Source of the DNA: Colimorpha_A sp045591885
GTDB taxonomy: Bacteria > Bacillota > Clostridia > Oscillospirales > CAG-272
Direction: 5' to 3'
Length of the DNA: 56,650 nucleotides
NCBI GenBank assembly: GCA_045591885.1
Contig: JAZNTT010000029.1
Coordinates: forward strand, 1-56,650
Shown here: piece after piece, positions 6,394 to 14,366 of the stretch
Layout: every line of letters begins with the position of its first letter
Numbering within the stretch: position 1 is the first letter of the stretch
The notes under the pieces: model-generated
Databases searched by the model: none
What the model was told of the DNA's origin: nothing
Seen by the model: only the letters and a program-made list of their open reading frames with translations
Program-made: the position numbers and the translations under genes

Positions 6394-7611
6394 TTATCTT
6401 ATTCCGTAATTTTCGATAATGTAATCCATATCCTTGTCGCCGCGACCCGAAAGATTGATAAGCACAGATCCGCGCTTCATCTGCTTTGCGAGCTTCATGC
6501 CGTAAGCAACCGCGTGCGCGCTTTCGATAGCGGGAATGATTCCCTCCATGCGCGAAAGCTCGAAGAATGCGTCGATGGTCTCCTCGTCGTTTATAACGTC
6601 ATACTTGACGCGTCCGATGTCACGAAGGAACGCGTGCTCGGGACCCGACGACGGATAGTCAAGACCGCTCGCAACCGAATAAACGGGCGCGGGATCGCCG
6701 TTTTCGTCTTTAAGCATAATGCTGTTGAAGCCGTGCATGATACCCTCGGTTCCGTACTTAAGAGAAGCCGCGTGATCGCCGAGCTTTTCGCCGCGCCCGA
6801 GCGGCTCAATTCCGTAAATATCAACGGGATCGTTTAAAAATCCCGAGAAGAAGCCCGCCGCATTAGAGCCGCCGCCGACGCAAGCGACGATAGCGTCGGG
6901 AAGATGTCCCGTCATATTAACGAACTGCTCTCTTGCCTCTTCTCCGACAACACTCTGGAAATCGCGCACCATCATCGGGAACGGATGCGGTCCAAGGACC
7001 GAGCCGATACAGTAGATAGCGTCCTTATATTCCTTAGCATACGCCTCGAAAGCGGCGTCAACTGCCTCCTTGAGCGTCTTGAGACCGTGAGTTACCTCGA
7101 CTACGTTTGCGCCGAGTATCTTCATTCTCGCTACGTTGGGCGCCTGCTTCTTTATGTCGACGGAGCCCATATAAATATCACATTCAAGTCCGAAATAAGC
7201 TGCCGCAGTAGCAAGTGCAACGCCGTGCTGACCGGCTCCCGTCTCTGCAATTACCTTCTTCTTGCCCATATATTTTGCAAGAAGCGCCTCGCCCATACAG
7301 TGGTTAAGCTTATGCGCGCCTGTATGATTCAGGTCCTCGCGCTTAACGTAAAGCTGAACGTTTCCGAGCTTACCGGAAAGACGTTCAAGGTGCGAAACGG
7401 GTGTCGGTCTGCCCTGAAATTCTTGACGGATACGGCGCAGCTCCGCTATAAAGCGTCTCGACTGCGCGATCGTCATATATGCCTCAGTTATCTCGTCCAT
7501 CGCCGCCTGAAGCTCGGGCTGGATAAAGGAGCCGCCGTATTTTCCAAAGTATCCGTTTTTATCGGGATACGTTTTAAAATACGTATTAAAATCAACATTT
7601 TCGTATTTCAT
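6394..7611 (-). CDS. trpB: Tryptophan synthase beta chain
   Basis: Condenses indole with serine using PLP to give tryptophan; normally works with TrpA. 405 residues, the typical TrpB1 length. The PLP lysine is K101 in HTGAHKLNH, the phosphate-binding loop is CVGGGSNA near residue 237, and the C-terminal LSGRGDKD motif is present. The start has AAGGAG eight bases upstream. It stands alone: no trpA, trpC or trpF is adjacent, and the gene has its own T-box leader with a Trp specifier, so its control by tRNA(Trp) charging is explicit. A solitary TrpB may use scavenged indole or pair with TrpA encoded elsewhere. Confidence 0.97.
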   Translation of the reverse strand: MKYENVDFNTYFKTYPDKNGYFGKYGGSFIQPELQAAMDEITEAYMTIAQSRRFIAELRRIRQEFQGRPTPVSHLERLSGKLGNVQLYVKREDLNHTGAHKLNHCMGEALLAKYMGKKKVIAETGAGQHGVALATAAAYFGLECDIYMGSVDIKKQAPNVARMKILGANVVEVTHGLKTLKEAVDAAFEAYAKEYKDAIYCIGSVLGPHPFPMMVRDFQSVVGEEAREQFVNMTGHLPDAIVACVGGGSNAAGFFSGFLNDPVDIYGIEPLGRGEKLGDHAASLKYGTEGIMHGFNSIMLKDENGDPAPVYSVASGLDYPSSGPEHAFLRDIGRVKYDVINDEETIDAFFELSRMEGIIPAIESAHAVAYGMKLAKQMKRGSVLINLSGRGDKDMDYIIENYGIR

Positions 7612-7639
7612 AATAAATTCTCCTTAAAAGTTAGTAAAG

Positions 7640-7970
7640 TAAAGCTTTAAGAAAAATACCGCCATCGTCTTGCTAATATAAACATACTTTCTCCCTCTCC
7701 GTCGGAAAACAAAAATCGCCCCGACAGAAAACATAATTCCGTCAAGGACGAATATAAGCTAAAGCATATATCCGCGGTGCCACCGTGACTTGGCGCTTCG
7801 CGCCCACTCAACATACCGAAAAGTATGCACGTATTTAACGGTTACGTTTCCGTCGGTCATTAGCCGCCCTCCGAAGTCCATTCACCGTAAGTGCCGTCGC
7901 CGCGCTCACACCGTCCGCGGCTCGCTGAAATACCAAATTACGGTTACTACTCTTCATCAAAGGTTTCTTT
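7640..7970 (-). ncRNA. T-box riboswitch leader, tRNA(Trp) specifier, controlling trpB
   Basis: On the minus strand the leader begins with the stem I start GATGAAGAGTAGTAAC. It contains the stem I distal GACGGTGTGAGC-type motif (7913 region) and, within the specifier loop GTGAATGGACTTC, the codon TGG at 7880-7878. The T-box sequence GGTGGCACCGCGG, which pairs with the uncharged tRNA acceptor end, is at 7786-7774. A terminator hairpin with a T-run follows at about 7750-7710. Specifier TGG means tryptophan, matching trpB. Uncharged tRNA(Trp) should stabilise the antiterminator and allow transcription. Confidence 0.95.
7710..7750 (-). terminator. T-box leader terminator
   Basis: On the minus strand CGTCCTTGACGGAA can pair with TTTTCTGTCGGGGCG, followed by ATTTTTG. 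It lies 24 bases after the T-box sequence, in the expected place for the regulated terminator. The stem is imperfect. Confidence 0.7.
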
Positions 7971-7976
7971 TCTGTC

Positions 7977-8005
7977 ATTATATCACCACGGCAAACCTTT
8001 GTCAA
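7977..8005 (-). promoter_or_regulatory. Consensus sigma-A promoter of the trpB T-box leader
   Basis: On the minus strand TTGACA (8005-8000), a 17-bp spacer and TATAAT (7982-7977). Perfect consensus; strong basal initiation suits control by attenuation in the leader. Confidence 0.88.
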
Positions 8006-8041
8006 TATTTTTATCAAATTATATTGATAAAGCGTAATTGC

Positions 8042-8071
8042 GCATAATTAACGCTATCCGGGGGAAAAATA
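8042..8071 (+). promoter_or_regulatory. Forespore-type (sigma-F/sigma-G) promoter candidate
   Basis: GCATA at 8042-8046, 15 bp, then GGGAAAAATA at 8062-8071. These match the forespore -35 (GYATA) and sigma-F-type -10 (GGnnAnAMTW) consensus. It is 25 bp before the SpoVAF-like gene, whose product belongs in the forespore, which supports the reading. Confidence 0.55.
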
Positions 8072-8096
8072 TCACAAAATATTCACGGAGAATGAA

Positions 8097-9515
8097 ATGA
8101 ATTATTCGGAAACGGTATCGGAACTGAAAAAATCCCTGAATCTTGAAAAAAGCTTTGACGTTCAGTGCAGAACGGTCGTATCAAACGGACGCGAATTTTC
8201 CTTCTTTTCGACCGCGGGGCTGATCGACAACGAGCTTGCCGAGGAGCTTATAGAGCATCTTGCGCGAGGAGGCGAAAATGCGGTATTCACGCTTCCCTGT
8301 CACGACGTAACGGTCAGTCAGGACCCCGAGGTTTTGACTGATGCTGTGCTTTCGGGCAGAGGTGTTATCCTCTGTGACGGGGTGAAGGGCGGTGTTATTG
8401 CCGACATAAAAAAATTCCCTCTGCGCGGTATTGCCGAGCCCGAAAACGACCGCGTTCTGCGAGGTCCGCGCGACGGATTTACCGAATCTCTCGTTTTTAA
8501 CACTGCAATGATACGCCGTCGGCTTCGTGATCCGAATCTGATAATGGAGCGTTTTTCCGTGGGTAAGACCGCCAAGACCGACGTTGCGCTTTGCTACGTT
8601 GACGGATGTGCCGATGAAAAATTCGTTTCCAAAATGGCAGAAAAGCTGAAAAATCTCGACGTCAAGGCGATAAATATGACGCAGGAAAGCTTGGCGGAAG
8701 CGCTCATACACCGCGGCTGGTACAATCCTTTTCCGAAGGTACGCTACACAGAGCGCCCCGATGCCGCCGCCGCGATGCTTGAGGAAGGAAGTGTGATAAT
8801 CGTCTGTGACAACACGCCGCAGGCGATGATCCTCCCGACCTCGATCTTCGATTATTTACAGGAGACCGACGATTTCTATCTTCCGCCGCTTATCGGAACC
8901 TATCTTCGCCTTACCCGAATGGCAATCTTTTTGCTTTCGCTCATACTCACTCCCCTGTGGTACTACTGCGTCAAAAACGTAGCGTCTCTCCCCGAGTGGC
9001 TTCACTTTCTCGACATTGACAAGAAAGCGGCGGTACCTCTTCTCATGCAGCTTCTGCTCGCGGAATTTATGATAGACGGGTTAAAGCTTGCATCGCTGAA
9101 TACTCCCAATATGCTCAACAACTCGCTTTCGGTCGTCGGAGGACTGATCCTCGGCGATTATGCGGTTGAGGCGGGGTGGTTTTCGCCGCAGACGATACTT
9201 TATATGGCGATAGTTGCTATCGCATCATTTACTCAGCAAAGCTACGAGCTTGGATATGCGTTCAAATTTATACGAATGCTTTTGCTTCTCGCCGTAGAAT
9301 TTTTCGGCGGCTGGGGACTTACCGTCGGGCTGATACTAACCGCACTTACCATCGCACTCAATAAGACGGTTTCTGGAAGCAGATCGTATCTGTACCCACT
9401 CATTCCGTTCAACGGTGATGCCCTCCTCCGCACCTTTGTCAGAAAGCGCTTAACCTATGAAAAACCGAAAAAGAAATGCGGCGCGACGGGGAAAGACAAG
9501 TGCGGAAAGGCATGA
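8097..9515 (+). CDS. Spore germination protein, GerA family (SpoVAF-like)
   Basis: 472 residues. The N-terminal soluble domain (about 1-270) contains the family hallmark RGPRDGFTESL followed by NTAMIRRRLR. The C-terminal part has five hydrophobic segments (about 275-295, 320-340, 350-370, 375-390 and 405-435), the GerABA/SpoVAF topology in the inner spore membrane. The length and the lack of an extended hydrophilic N-terminal tail favour SpoVAF over a nutrient-receptor A subunit, and no B or C receptor genes are adjacent. The start has CGGAG eight bases upstream. A sigma-F/G-like promoter precedes it, consistent with forespore expression. No other spoVA genes are in the window. Confidence 0.85.
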   Translation: MNYSETVSELKKSLNLEKSFDVQCRTVVSNGREFSFFSTAGLIDNELAEELIEHLARGGENAVFTLPCHDVTVSQDPEVLTDAVLSGRGVILCDGVKGGVIADIKKFPLRGIAEPENDRVLRGPRDGFTESLVFNTAMIRRRLRDPNLIMERFSVGKTAKTDVALCYVDGCADEKFVSKMAEKLKNLDVKAINMTQESLAEALIHRGWYNPFPKVRYTERPDAAAAMLEEGSVIIVCDNTPQAMILPTSIFDYLQETDDFYLPPLIGTYLRLTRMAIFLLSLILTPLWYYCVKNVASLPEWLHFLDIDKKAAVPLLMQLLLAEFMIDGLKLASLNTPNMLNNSLSVVGGLILGDYAVEAGWFSPQTILYMAIVAIASFTQQSYELGYAFKFIRMLLLLAVEFFGGWGLTVGLILTALTIALNKTVSGSRSYLYPLIPFNGDALLRTFVRKRLTYEKPKKKCGATGKDKCGKA

Positions 9516-9516
9516 T

Positions 9517-9882
9517 ATGATCCTACTTGACATTGCCGCTGCGCTTGCAATCGCCATTCTTTGCGGCCTTGGCGGAGGAGGCGGAATATTCGTTCTTTAT
9601 CTGACCGCCGTGATCGGTATGACACAGATAAAGGCTCAAGGTGTAAATCTGCTGTTTTTTATCTCCTCTGCACTTGGTGCCTTTGCCGTAAACAGAAAAA
9701 ACAAGCTGATCGACCTTAAGGCGTTCGCCATGATTTCCCTTGGCGGTGTCCCGATGGCGGTTCTCGGTTCACTCTCCGCATCTCTGATAAAAAACGCGCA
9801 TCTTTCAAAAATGTACGGGGGGCTGCTCGTTTTGTCCGGTCTGTATTACCTTTTTCAAAGAGAGAAAAACAGCGACGCTTAG
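9517..9882 (+). CDS. Half-length TauE/SafE (TSUP) family membrane protein
   Basis: 121 residues with about four transmembrane helices and the family glycine motif GLGGGGGIF near residue 15, plus a second GGVPMAVLGS stretch. TauE/SafE permeases are proposed to export sulfite or organosulfonates. Full-length members have about 250 residues and two such repeats; this carries one. Clostridia often encode two half-size genes side by side, but only one is here. The start at 9517 is chosen because it lies just after the SpoVAF-like stop with GGAAAGG seven bases upstream; a longer in-frame start at 9457 would overlap the previous gene by 59 bp. Confidence 0.8.
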   Translation: MILLDIAAALAIAILCGLGGGGGIFVLYLTAVIGMTQIKAQGVNLLFFISSALGAFAVNRKNKLIDLKAFAMISLGGVPMAVLGSLSASLIKNAHLSKMYGGLLVLSGLYYLFQREKNSDA

Positions 9883-10097
9883 AGTCAGCGTATTCCTTTC
9901 GTTTGATGGGATAAGTACTGTCCATCATTGAAATTGCCCTTCGGCTTAACGCTCGCCATCATCTTATCGCAAGAACGAGCAGCGTGCGCGACAATTTCCG
10001 CAGTCTCACTCGGTTTTTCGGCCCATCTTCTTTATTGAAATTAACTACCCAAATAAGGGTGCAAATAACAAAAATTACGGTTTCAGCTTTTTCTCCT
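9883..10097. other. 215-bp intergenic region without recognised feature
   Basis: Lies between convergent genes. An inverted GAAATTG/CAATTTC pair is visible, but there is no T-run terminator and no convincing reading frame. Confidence 0.5.
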
Positions 10098-11768
10098 TTA
10101 AGGCAACGCCTTTTCAAGCGCACTTCCGATCTCTATTCGGATCTGCGCAAATATATCGTCGGTCGCCTCGATCGACGTAATAGACGAGGATATCGAATTT
10201 ACGCGTTCGTTCACCCACTTGTTTCCAAGCGTTTTCGCCGCAAGCATAAGCAGCTCAATGTCGTCGATACCGTCGCGCATGATCTTCATGCGCATTGATA
10301 CGGTCGGAGCATCGGTTATATTTTCGCCGGGATAAAAGAGGATTCCGTCACCGTAGACGGGCTTGCCGCTCTCATCGTAAAGACCGGTATGAACGTTTTC
10401 CCAAGGATTGACCTTGAAGAATACATTCCATGCAGTCGATGACCAGTATATAAGCCCGTGAATTCCTCTCTGATAGTGCTGCCAGAAAAGAACTCTTTGA
10501 TTAAGACCGGGTTGGTTAAGAACCATAGCGGTATAAGGCAGACCGGGGGTGTAGGAAATATACGTCCAGACACCGAAATTCTCGTTCATCATTTTTCTCA
10601 TCCGGGCTTCAAAGGACATGCTGTGAACGTAGTCGTGCTTACCGTACGAAACCTCGTCGTCCCAAAGACAAAGCTTCGGACACCAGAGCGTACAGAAGCC
10701 CTTCATCGCATTTATCTGGTCCCAACCGCGGGGGTCGATCTGGATATCCACGCTCATCGGGGCGGTTATTCTTATTGCGGGGCAAACGGACCGAAGATGA
10801 AACGCCATTTCGCAGAAACGCTCAATCTCCTCGATCGTATCAGGCTCAACCATAGGCATAAAGTACGCCTTTTTAAGCCATTTCGTATTGGTTTTGAGCT
10901 TATTGTAATACTCTTCGAGCTTCTCATCGGAAACGTCATGAGGAACTCTGAACGAGGTCACACGCGGGTCCGAGAGATATGCATCAACTCGCGGGTCGAG
11001 AATATCGTAAGGAAGCTGCTGAGCGCTCAGATTGTGTTCGAGAAGCAGATTGTAGTAACTAAGGTATACCTCTTCGGAAATATCAGTCTCATTGCCGAAG
11101 AAATAGGTTGAAATATCCTTTTTGGAAACAACGACAGAGCTTTGATACGAGAGCTTCTCCGGAAGCTCAATATCCCAGACTCTTACGATTATAACGTACT
11201 GGGCGACGGTCTTATCAGCCTCATCGCGAAGCTCAAAAACGTAAGGATAATGACCCGCCGCGGTCTCACGGTCGGTAGTGAACTCTACAATGAACGGAAG
11301 CGTCTTTCCTGCCGCCGCATTAAAAAACGTGCCCTCTGAATAGGACCTCGCGGGGTCCGGTATGATCTCGCCGTTGATATTGTAGCTCGTATCGAGCACA
11401 TACATCTTGTATCCGATCGAATTTTCATCTTTATAGGTACATTTAAGGGTTAATTTGCAGTCGGCAACAGGGCGGAAAGCAACCTGACAGCCCTCTGTCT
11501 CGCCCTGCGCCATATAGACCTTATATGAGGTCGGTGCCGACGCGGGAATTGCGCCGTTTTCTGCTATTTTGTAAAAGGAATGAGTTGCCCAGGCGCTTAC
11601 CTGTATATCGCTATTCGGATTGTCATCGGGCGGTGTAAAAACAAAATTGTCATCCGGTTTATTACTGCCTCCATCATTAACGGTCGGCGGGTCACCGAAG
11701 CTTTCTTGACAGGAAGCAAAGGAAAAAAGCGTACACATGGCAAGCAAGATCAAAAGTGATCTTTTCAT
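10098..11768 (-). CDS. DUF4091-domain lipoprotein (glycoside-hydrolase-like), smaller paralogue
   Basis: 556 residues. A lipoprotein signal peptide ends in the lipobox FASC (Cys at about residue 20), so the protein should be anchored outside the membrane. The body matches the DUF4091 architecture: a beta-rich N-terminal domain, then a TIM-barrel-like region with YFMPMVEPDTIEEI near residue 306, a CPKLCLWDD segment and the hallmark GLIYWSSTAWN. The paralogue has DEPD where this has VEPD, so one candidate acidic residue is lost. GGAGG stands five bases before the start. It follows the larger paralogue by 15 bp in an operon headed by a solute-binding protein. The substrate is unknown; a role on host or plant glycans is inferred. 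Confidence 0.85.
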   Translation of the reverse strand: MKRSLLILLAMCTLFSFASCQESFGDPPTVNDGGSNKPDDNFVFTPPDDNPNSDIQVSAWATHSFYKIAENGAIPASAPTSYKVYMAQGETEGCQVAFRPVADCKLTLKCTYKDENSIGYKMYVLDTSYNINGEIIPDPARSYSEGTFFNAAAGKTLPFIVEFTTDRETAAGHYPYVFELRDEADKTVAQYVIIVRVWDIELPEKLSYQSSVVVSKKDISTYFFGNETDISEEVYLSYYNLLLEHNLSAQQLPYDILDPRVDAYLSDPRVTSFRVPHDVSDEKLEEYYNKLKTNTKWLKKAYFMPMVEPDTIEEIERFCEMAFHLRSVCPAIRITAPMSVDIQIDPRGWDQINAMKGFCTLWCPKLCLWDDEVSYGKHDYVHSMSFEARMRKMMNENFGVWTYISYTPGLPYTAMVLNQPGLNQRVLFWQHYQRGIHGLIYWSSTAWNVFFKVNPWENVHTGLYDESGKPVYGDGILFYPGENITDAPTVSMRMKIMRDGIDDIELLMLAAKTLGNKWVNERVNSISSSITSIEATDDIFAQIRIEIGSALEKALP

Positions 11769-11783
11769 TTGTGCCTCCGTATG

Positions 11784-14237
11784 TTATTTATTCATTTTAC
11801 TCTCGAGAGCGTCGCCTATCTCTTTTCTGATTTTAGCAAAGCTGTCGTTATCGGTATAGGTAGTAAGCGAATCGGTCGCGCCATTCGTCTTTTCCTTCAC
11901 CCAATCCTCACCCAAGTGCTTCTTTGCAAGTAGCAAAAGCTCAATATCGTCAATTCCGTCGCGAAAGTATTTAAGACGCAAGCTTGCAACGGGGCCGTCA
12001 ACACCGACGGCTTTTCCGGGATAAAGAATAGCTCCCTCTCCACAGATAGGGGTACCGTTTTCATCTTTATAACCGTTATTAAGAGTTTTCCAAGGATCAA
12101 TGAAATCGGAATAGTTGTTTGCGCTTGCCCATTTATTGACTCGCCAATAAAAGAAACCTTTTATGTCTCTCTGATATATCTGCCAGAAGAGCAGTCTTTG
12201 CACTCTGCCCTCAGTATCGAGAAAGAACTGAGCGTAGGGATCTCCGGGCGCATTGCAAACGTAGGTCCAAAGCTCGGCCCCGGCTGCCGCCTTTTCGTTC
12301 ATTCTTTCCGCGAATGATTTTTTCGGCTTGACCAAAAGATCCTTATACGAGTTGCTGTCATCCCAGAGGCAGAGCTTCGGACACCAGATGCCGGAATCGT
12401 CATACATTGCTCCAACCTGGTCGCCGGACAATCCTATTCGGATGTTTGTGTAGAAGGGCGCGAAAACGGGAATATCCGGACAAAGCGTTCGAAGATGCTC
12501 GCACATCTCGTTATATGCCTTAATATCGGCTTCAGAATCGGGCTCGTCAAAGGGATAGAATACCGCCTTTTTAAGCCAATCGGGGTTCTGCTTTAGCTTT
12601 TTATAATATTTGAGGATCTCCTCATCAGGAAGAAGCTTACCGTCGCTTCCCTTGCAAGGAACCTCGACAAAGGTAATAATAGGATTATTCAGATACGCGT
12701 TCGCGGAATCGCTGAGTACATTCACCGGGATGCGACTGGCGGAAATATTATGCTTCAGAAGGAAGCTGTAATAGTCGCAGGTGACCTCATGTAAGTCATC
12801 ATCAGAAACGTTTTCCATCACAGACACGTACCACGTATCAAGTCCTGCCGCCGCGCGGAACGTTTTTTCAAGAGGAATGGTAATATTCCAAACGTGTACA
12901 GTCACCTCAAAGAGCGCGATTGTCTTTCCGCTGTCATTTACAAATGCGAACGTATAGTTATAATCGCCCGCGGGGGTTGATGCCAACGTCGTAAACTCAA
13001 CAAGAAAAGGGAGCGGCGTTTTTGCCGCGATACTAACGTAACTGCCGAAATAAGGAGTACAGGCATCGGTATACTTATTTCCGTTCCAGTCCTCGTAATG
13101 CTGAAGAACAAATATCTCGGGCTGAATGGAATGTTGAGGATTTGAAAGCAGAACGAGTTTTCCTCTCTTTCGTCCGCTGGCACCATCGTTCATAACGACG
13201 AGCTGACAGCCCTCGGTCTCCTGCTTTGCCATATTTACCGTAAATTTTGCACTGCCGGTATCTTTGGGAGCATTAATAATGACCTTGTCATAGGAATGAG
13301 TTGCCCAGTAACTAATAGAATCGTCAGTAACTGACGGCTTAGTCGTATTATCCTTAACGCTGTGTTCGTCAAAATAAACCTCAAAGGTATTAAGAATGCA
13401 GTTCTGTCCGCTCTCAACTTTGTTGCCGCTACTATATTTTACGAGCAAAAATACAGTGTTACCCTTGGTAAGCTCGACCGTTTCTTTGAAGGACACTACG
13501 ACACGAGCCGATTTGACATTTTTTTGTTCGGCAAGGACCTCTCCGTTGCCCGTCATAAGAACAACGTCGACCTCACTCTCATTACCCCAAAGCTTTGTGA
13601 CCTTGGCAACTACGGTAGCACTTCCGGATGCACCCGCCGTAAATACGACGGCAGCCCCATAATACTTCGAGCATACAAGGTCGACGCCGGCGCCGCCGCC
13701 CTCGGACTTACTGACAACGTAGGTCTCGGGGTCGTATATAACGTAATGACCGGGATAAGCGGCATTCCGCGCAGCTCTTTCATTTTGCTCCAGTTCGTAG
13801 AGCTTCTTTTCAGAAATGTCATACGCAGCAAATCGGTATGCGCCGCTTGCTACGGTTCCAATACCGATATTGAACTTGACAATCGTACCCGTTATTGGCG
13901 GCTCGGTTTCGGGCGGTGCCGTGGTCGACGGCTTCGTAGTTACCGGCTTGGTTGTTTCGGGTTTAGAAGTGTCGTTTACCGATGAATCGGTTTCGGGCGG
14001 TGCCGTAGTCGACGGCTTCGTAGTTACCGGCTTGGTTGTTTCGGGTTTAGAAGTGTCGTTTACCGATGAATCGGTTTCGGTAGTATCGCTTGGATTAGTT
14101 GTGCTGTCGGTAGTATCTGCACTCGTGGTGGTTGACGGATTATCGGTAGTCACGTCTCCCTTTTCATCCACCTTACTGCAGGCAAAAAGCGTGAGCATAG
14201 TGGCAATAATAAGAATAATTGAGATAAATTTCCTCAT
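11784..14237 (-). CDS. DUF4091-domain lipoprotein with Thr/Pro repeat linker, larger paralogue
   Basis: 817 residues. The lipobox is LFAC (Cys about residue 20). A Thr/Ser/Pro-rich linker (about 30-115) includes two copies of a 28-residue unit beginning DSSVNDTSKPETTKP. A beta-sandwich-like domain follows (about 115-300), then the same DUF4091 region as its neighbour: FYPFDEPDSEADI near residue 563, WCPKLCLWDDS and GFFYWRVNKWA. The linker would hold the catalytic-like domains away from the wall. The DEPD motif is the kind of acidic site seen in glycoside hydrolases, but no activity is established for DUF4091. The gene lies between the solute-binding protein gene (130 bp upstream) and the smaller paralogue. 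Confidence 0.86.
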   Translation of the reverse strand: MRKFISIILIIATMLTLFACSKVDEKGDVTTDNPSTTTSADTTDSTTNPSDTTETDSSVNDTSKPETTKPVTTKPSTTAPPETDSSVNDTSKPETTKPVTTKPSTTAPPETEPPITGTIVKFNIGIGTVASGAYRFAAYDISEKKLYELEQNERAARNAAYPGHYVIYDPETYVVSKSEGGGAGVDLVCSKYYGAAVVFTAGASGSATVVAKVTKLWGNESEVDVVLMTGNGEVLAEQKNVKSARVVVSFKETVELTKGNTVFLLVKYSSGNKVESGQNCILNTFEVYFDEHSVKDNTTKPSVTDDSISYWATHSYDKVIINAPKDTGSAKFTVNMAKQETEGCQLVVMNDGASGRKRGKLVLLSNPQHSIQPEIFVLQHYEDWNGNKYTDACTPYFGSYVSIAAKTPLPFLVEFTTLASTPAGDYNYTFAFVNDSGKTIALFEVTVHVWNITIPLEKTFRAAAGLDTWYVSVMENVSDDDLHEVTCDYYSFLLKHNISASRIPVNVLSDSANAYLNNPIITFVEVPCKGSDGKLLPDEEILKYYKKLKQNPDWLKKAVFYPFDEPDSEADIKAYNEMCEHLRTLCPDIPVFAPFYTNIRIGLSGDQVGAMYDDSGIWCPKLCLWDDSNSYKDLLVKPKKSFAERMNEKAAAGAELWTYVCNAPGDPYAQFFLDTEGRVQRLLFWQIYQRDIKGFFYWRVNKWASANNYSDFIDPWKTLNNGYKDENGTPICGEGAILYPGKAVGVDGPVASLRLKYFRDGIDDIELLLLAKKHLGEDWVKEKTNGATDSLTTYTDNDSFAKIRKEIGDALESKMNK
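13903..14070. repeat. 84-bp tandem duplication within DUF4091 lipoprotein linker
   Basis: Two adjacent 84-bp units (13903-13986 and 13987-14070) differ at only one base (GTGGTC versus GTAGTC near 13921/14005). They encode the repeated 28-residue Thr/Pro unit in frame. The near-identity indicates a recent duplication with potential for copy-number change. Confidence 0.93.
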
Positions 14238-14277
14238 AATTTATTTTAACCTCGAATTGTTCAAAACATAAAGCAAT

Positions 14278-14299
14278 AGGGGCGACCTAAGTCGCCCCC
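14278..14299. repeat. GGGGCGAC palindrome between solute-binding and DUF4091 genes
   Basis: GGGGCGAC and GTCGCCCC form an eight-base stem in the 129-bp gap. There is no T-run on the minus strand, so it is more likely an mRNA-stabilising or dispersed hairpin than a terminator. It resembles the GGGGGCGAC stem at 5771. Confidence 0.6.
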
Positions 14300-14366
14300 A
14301 TGGTTTCGGCAAGCCGTTTGACGGTTAGCATCGCCGCTTTCCTATGTCAGCGATTACTGATTTATT

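Noticed and set aside
9457..9516. Longer start for the TauE/SafE protein
   Set aside because: The added 20 residues are highly basic, overlap the SpoVAF-like gene and have no ribosome site; the ATG at 9517 does.
14278..14299. Terminator between the solute-binding and DUF4091 genes
   Set aside because: The GGGGCGAC hairpin has no T-run on the transcribed strand, so it is not called a terminator.
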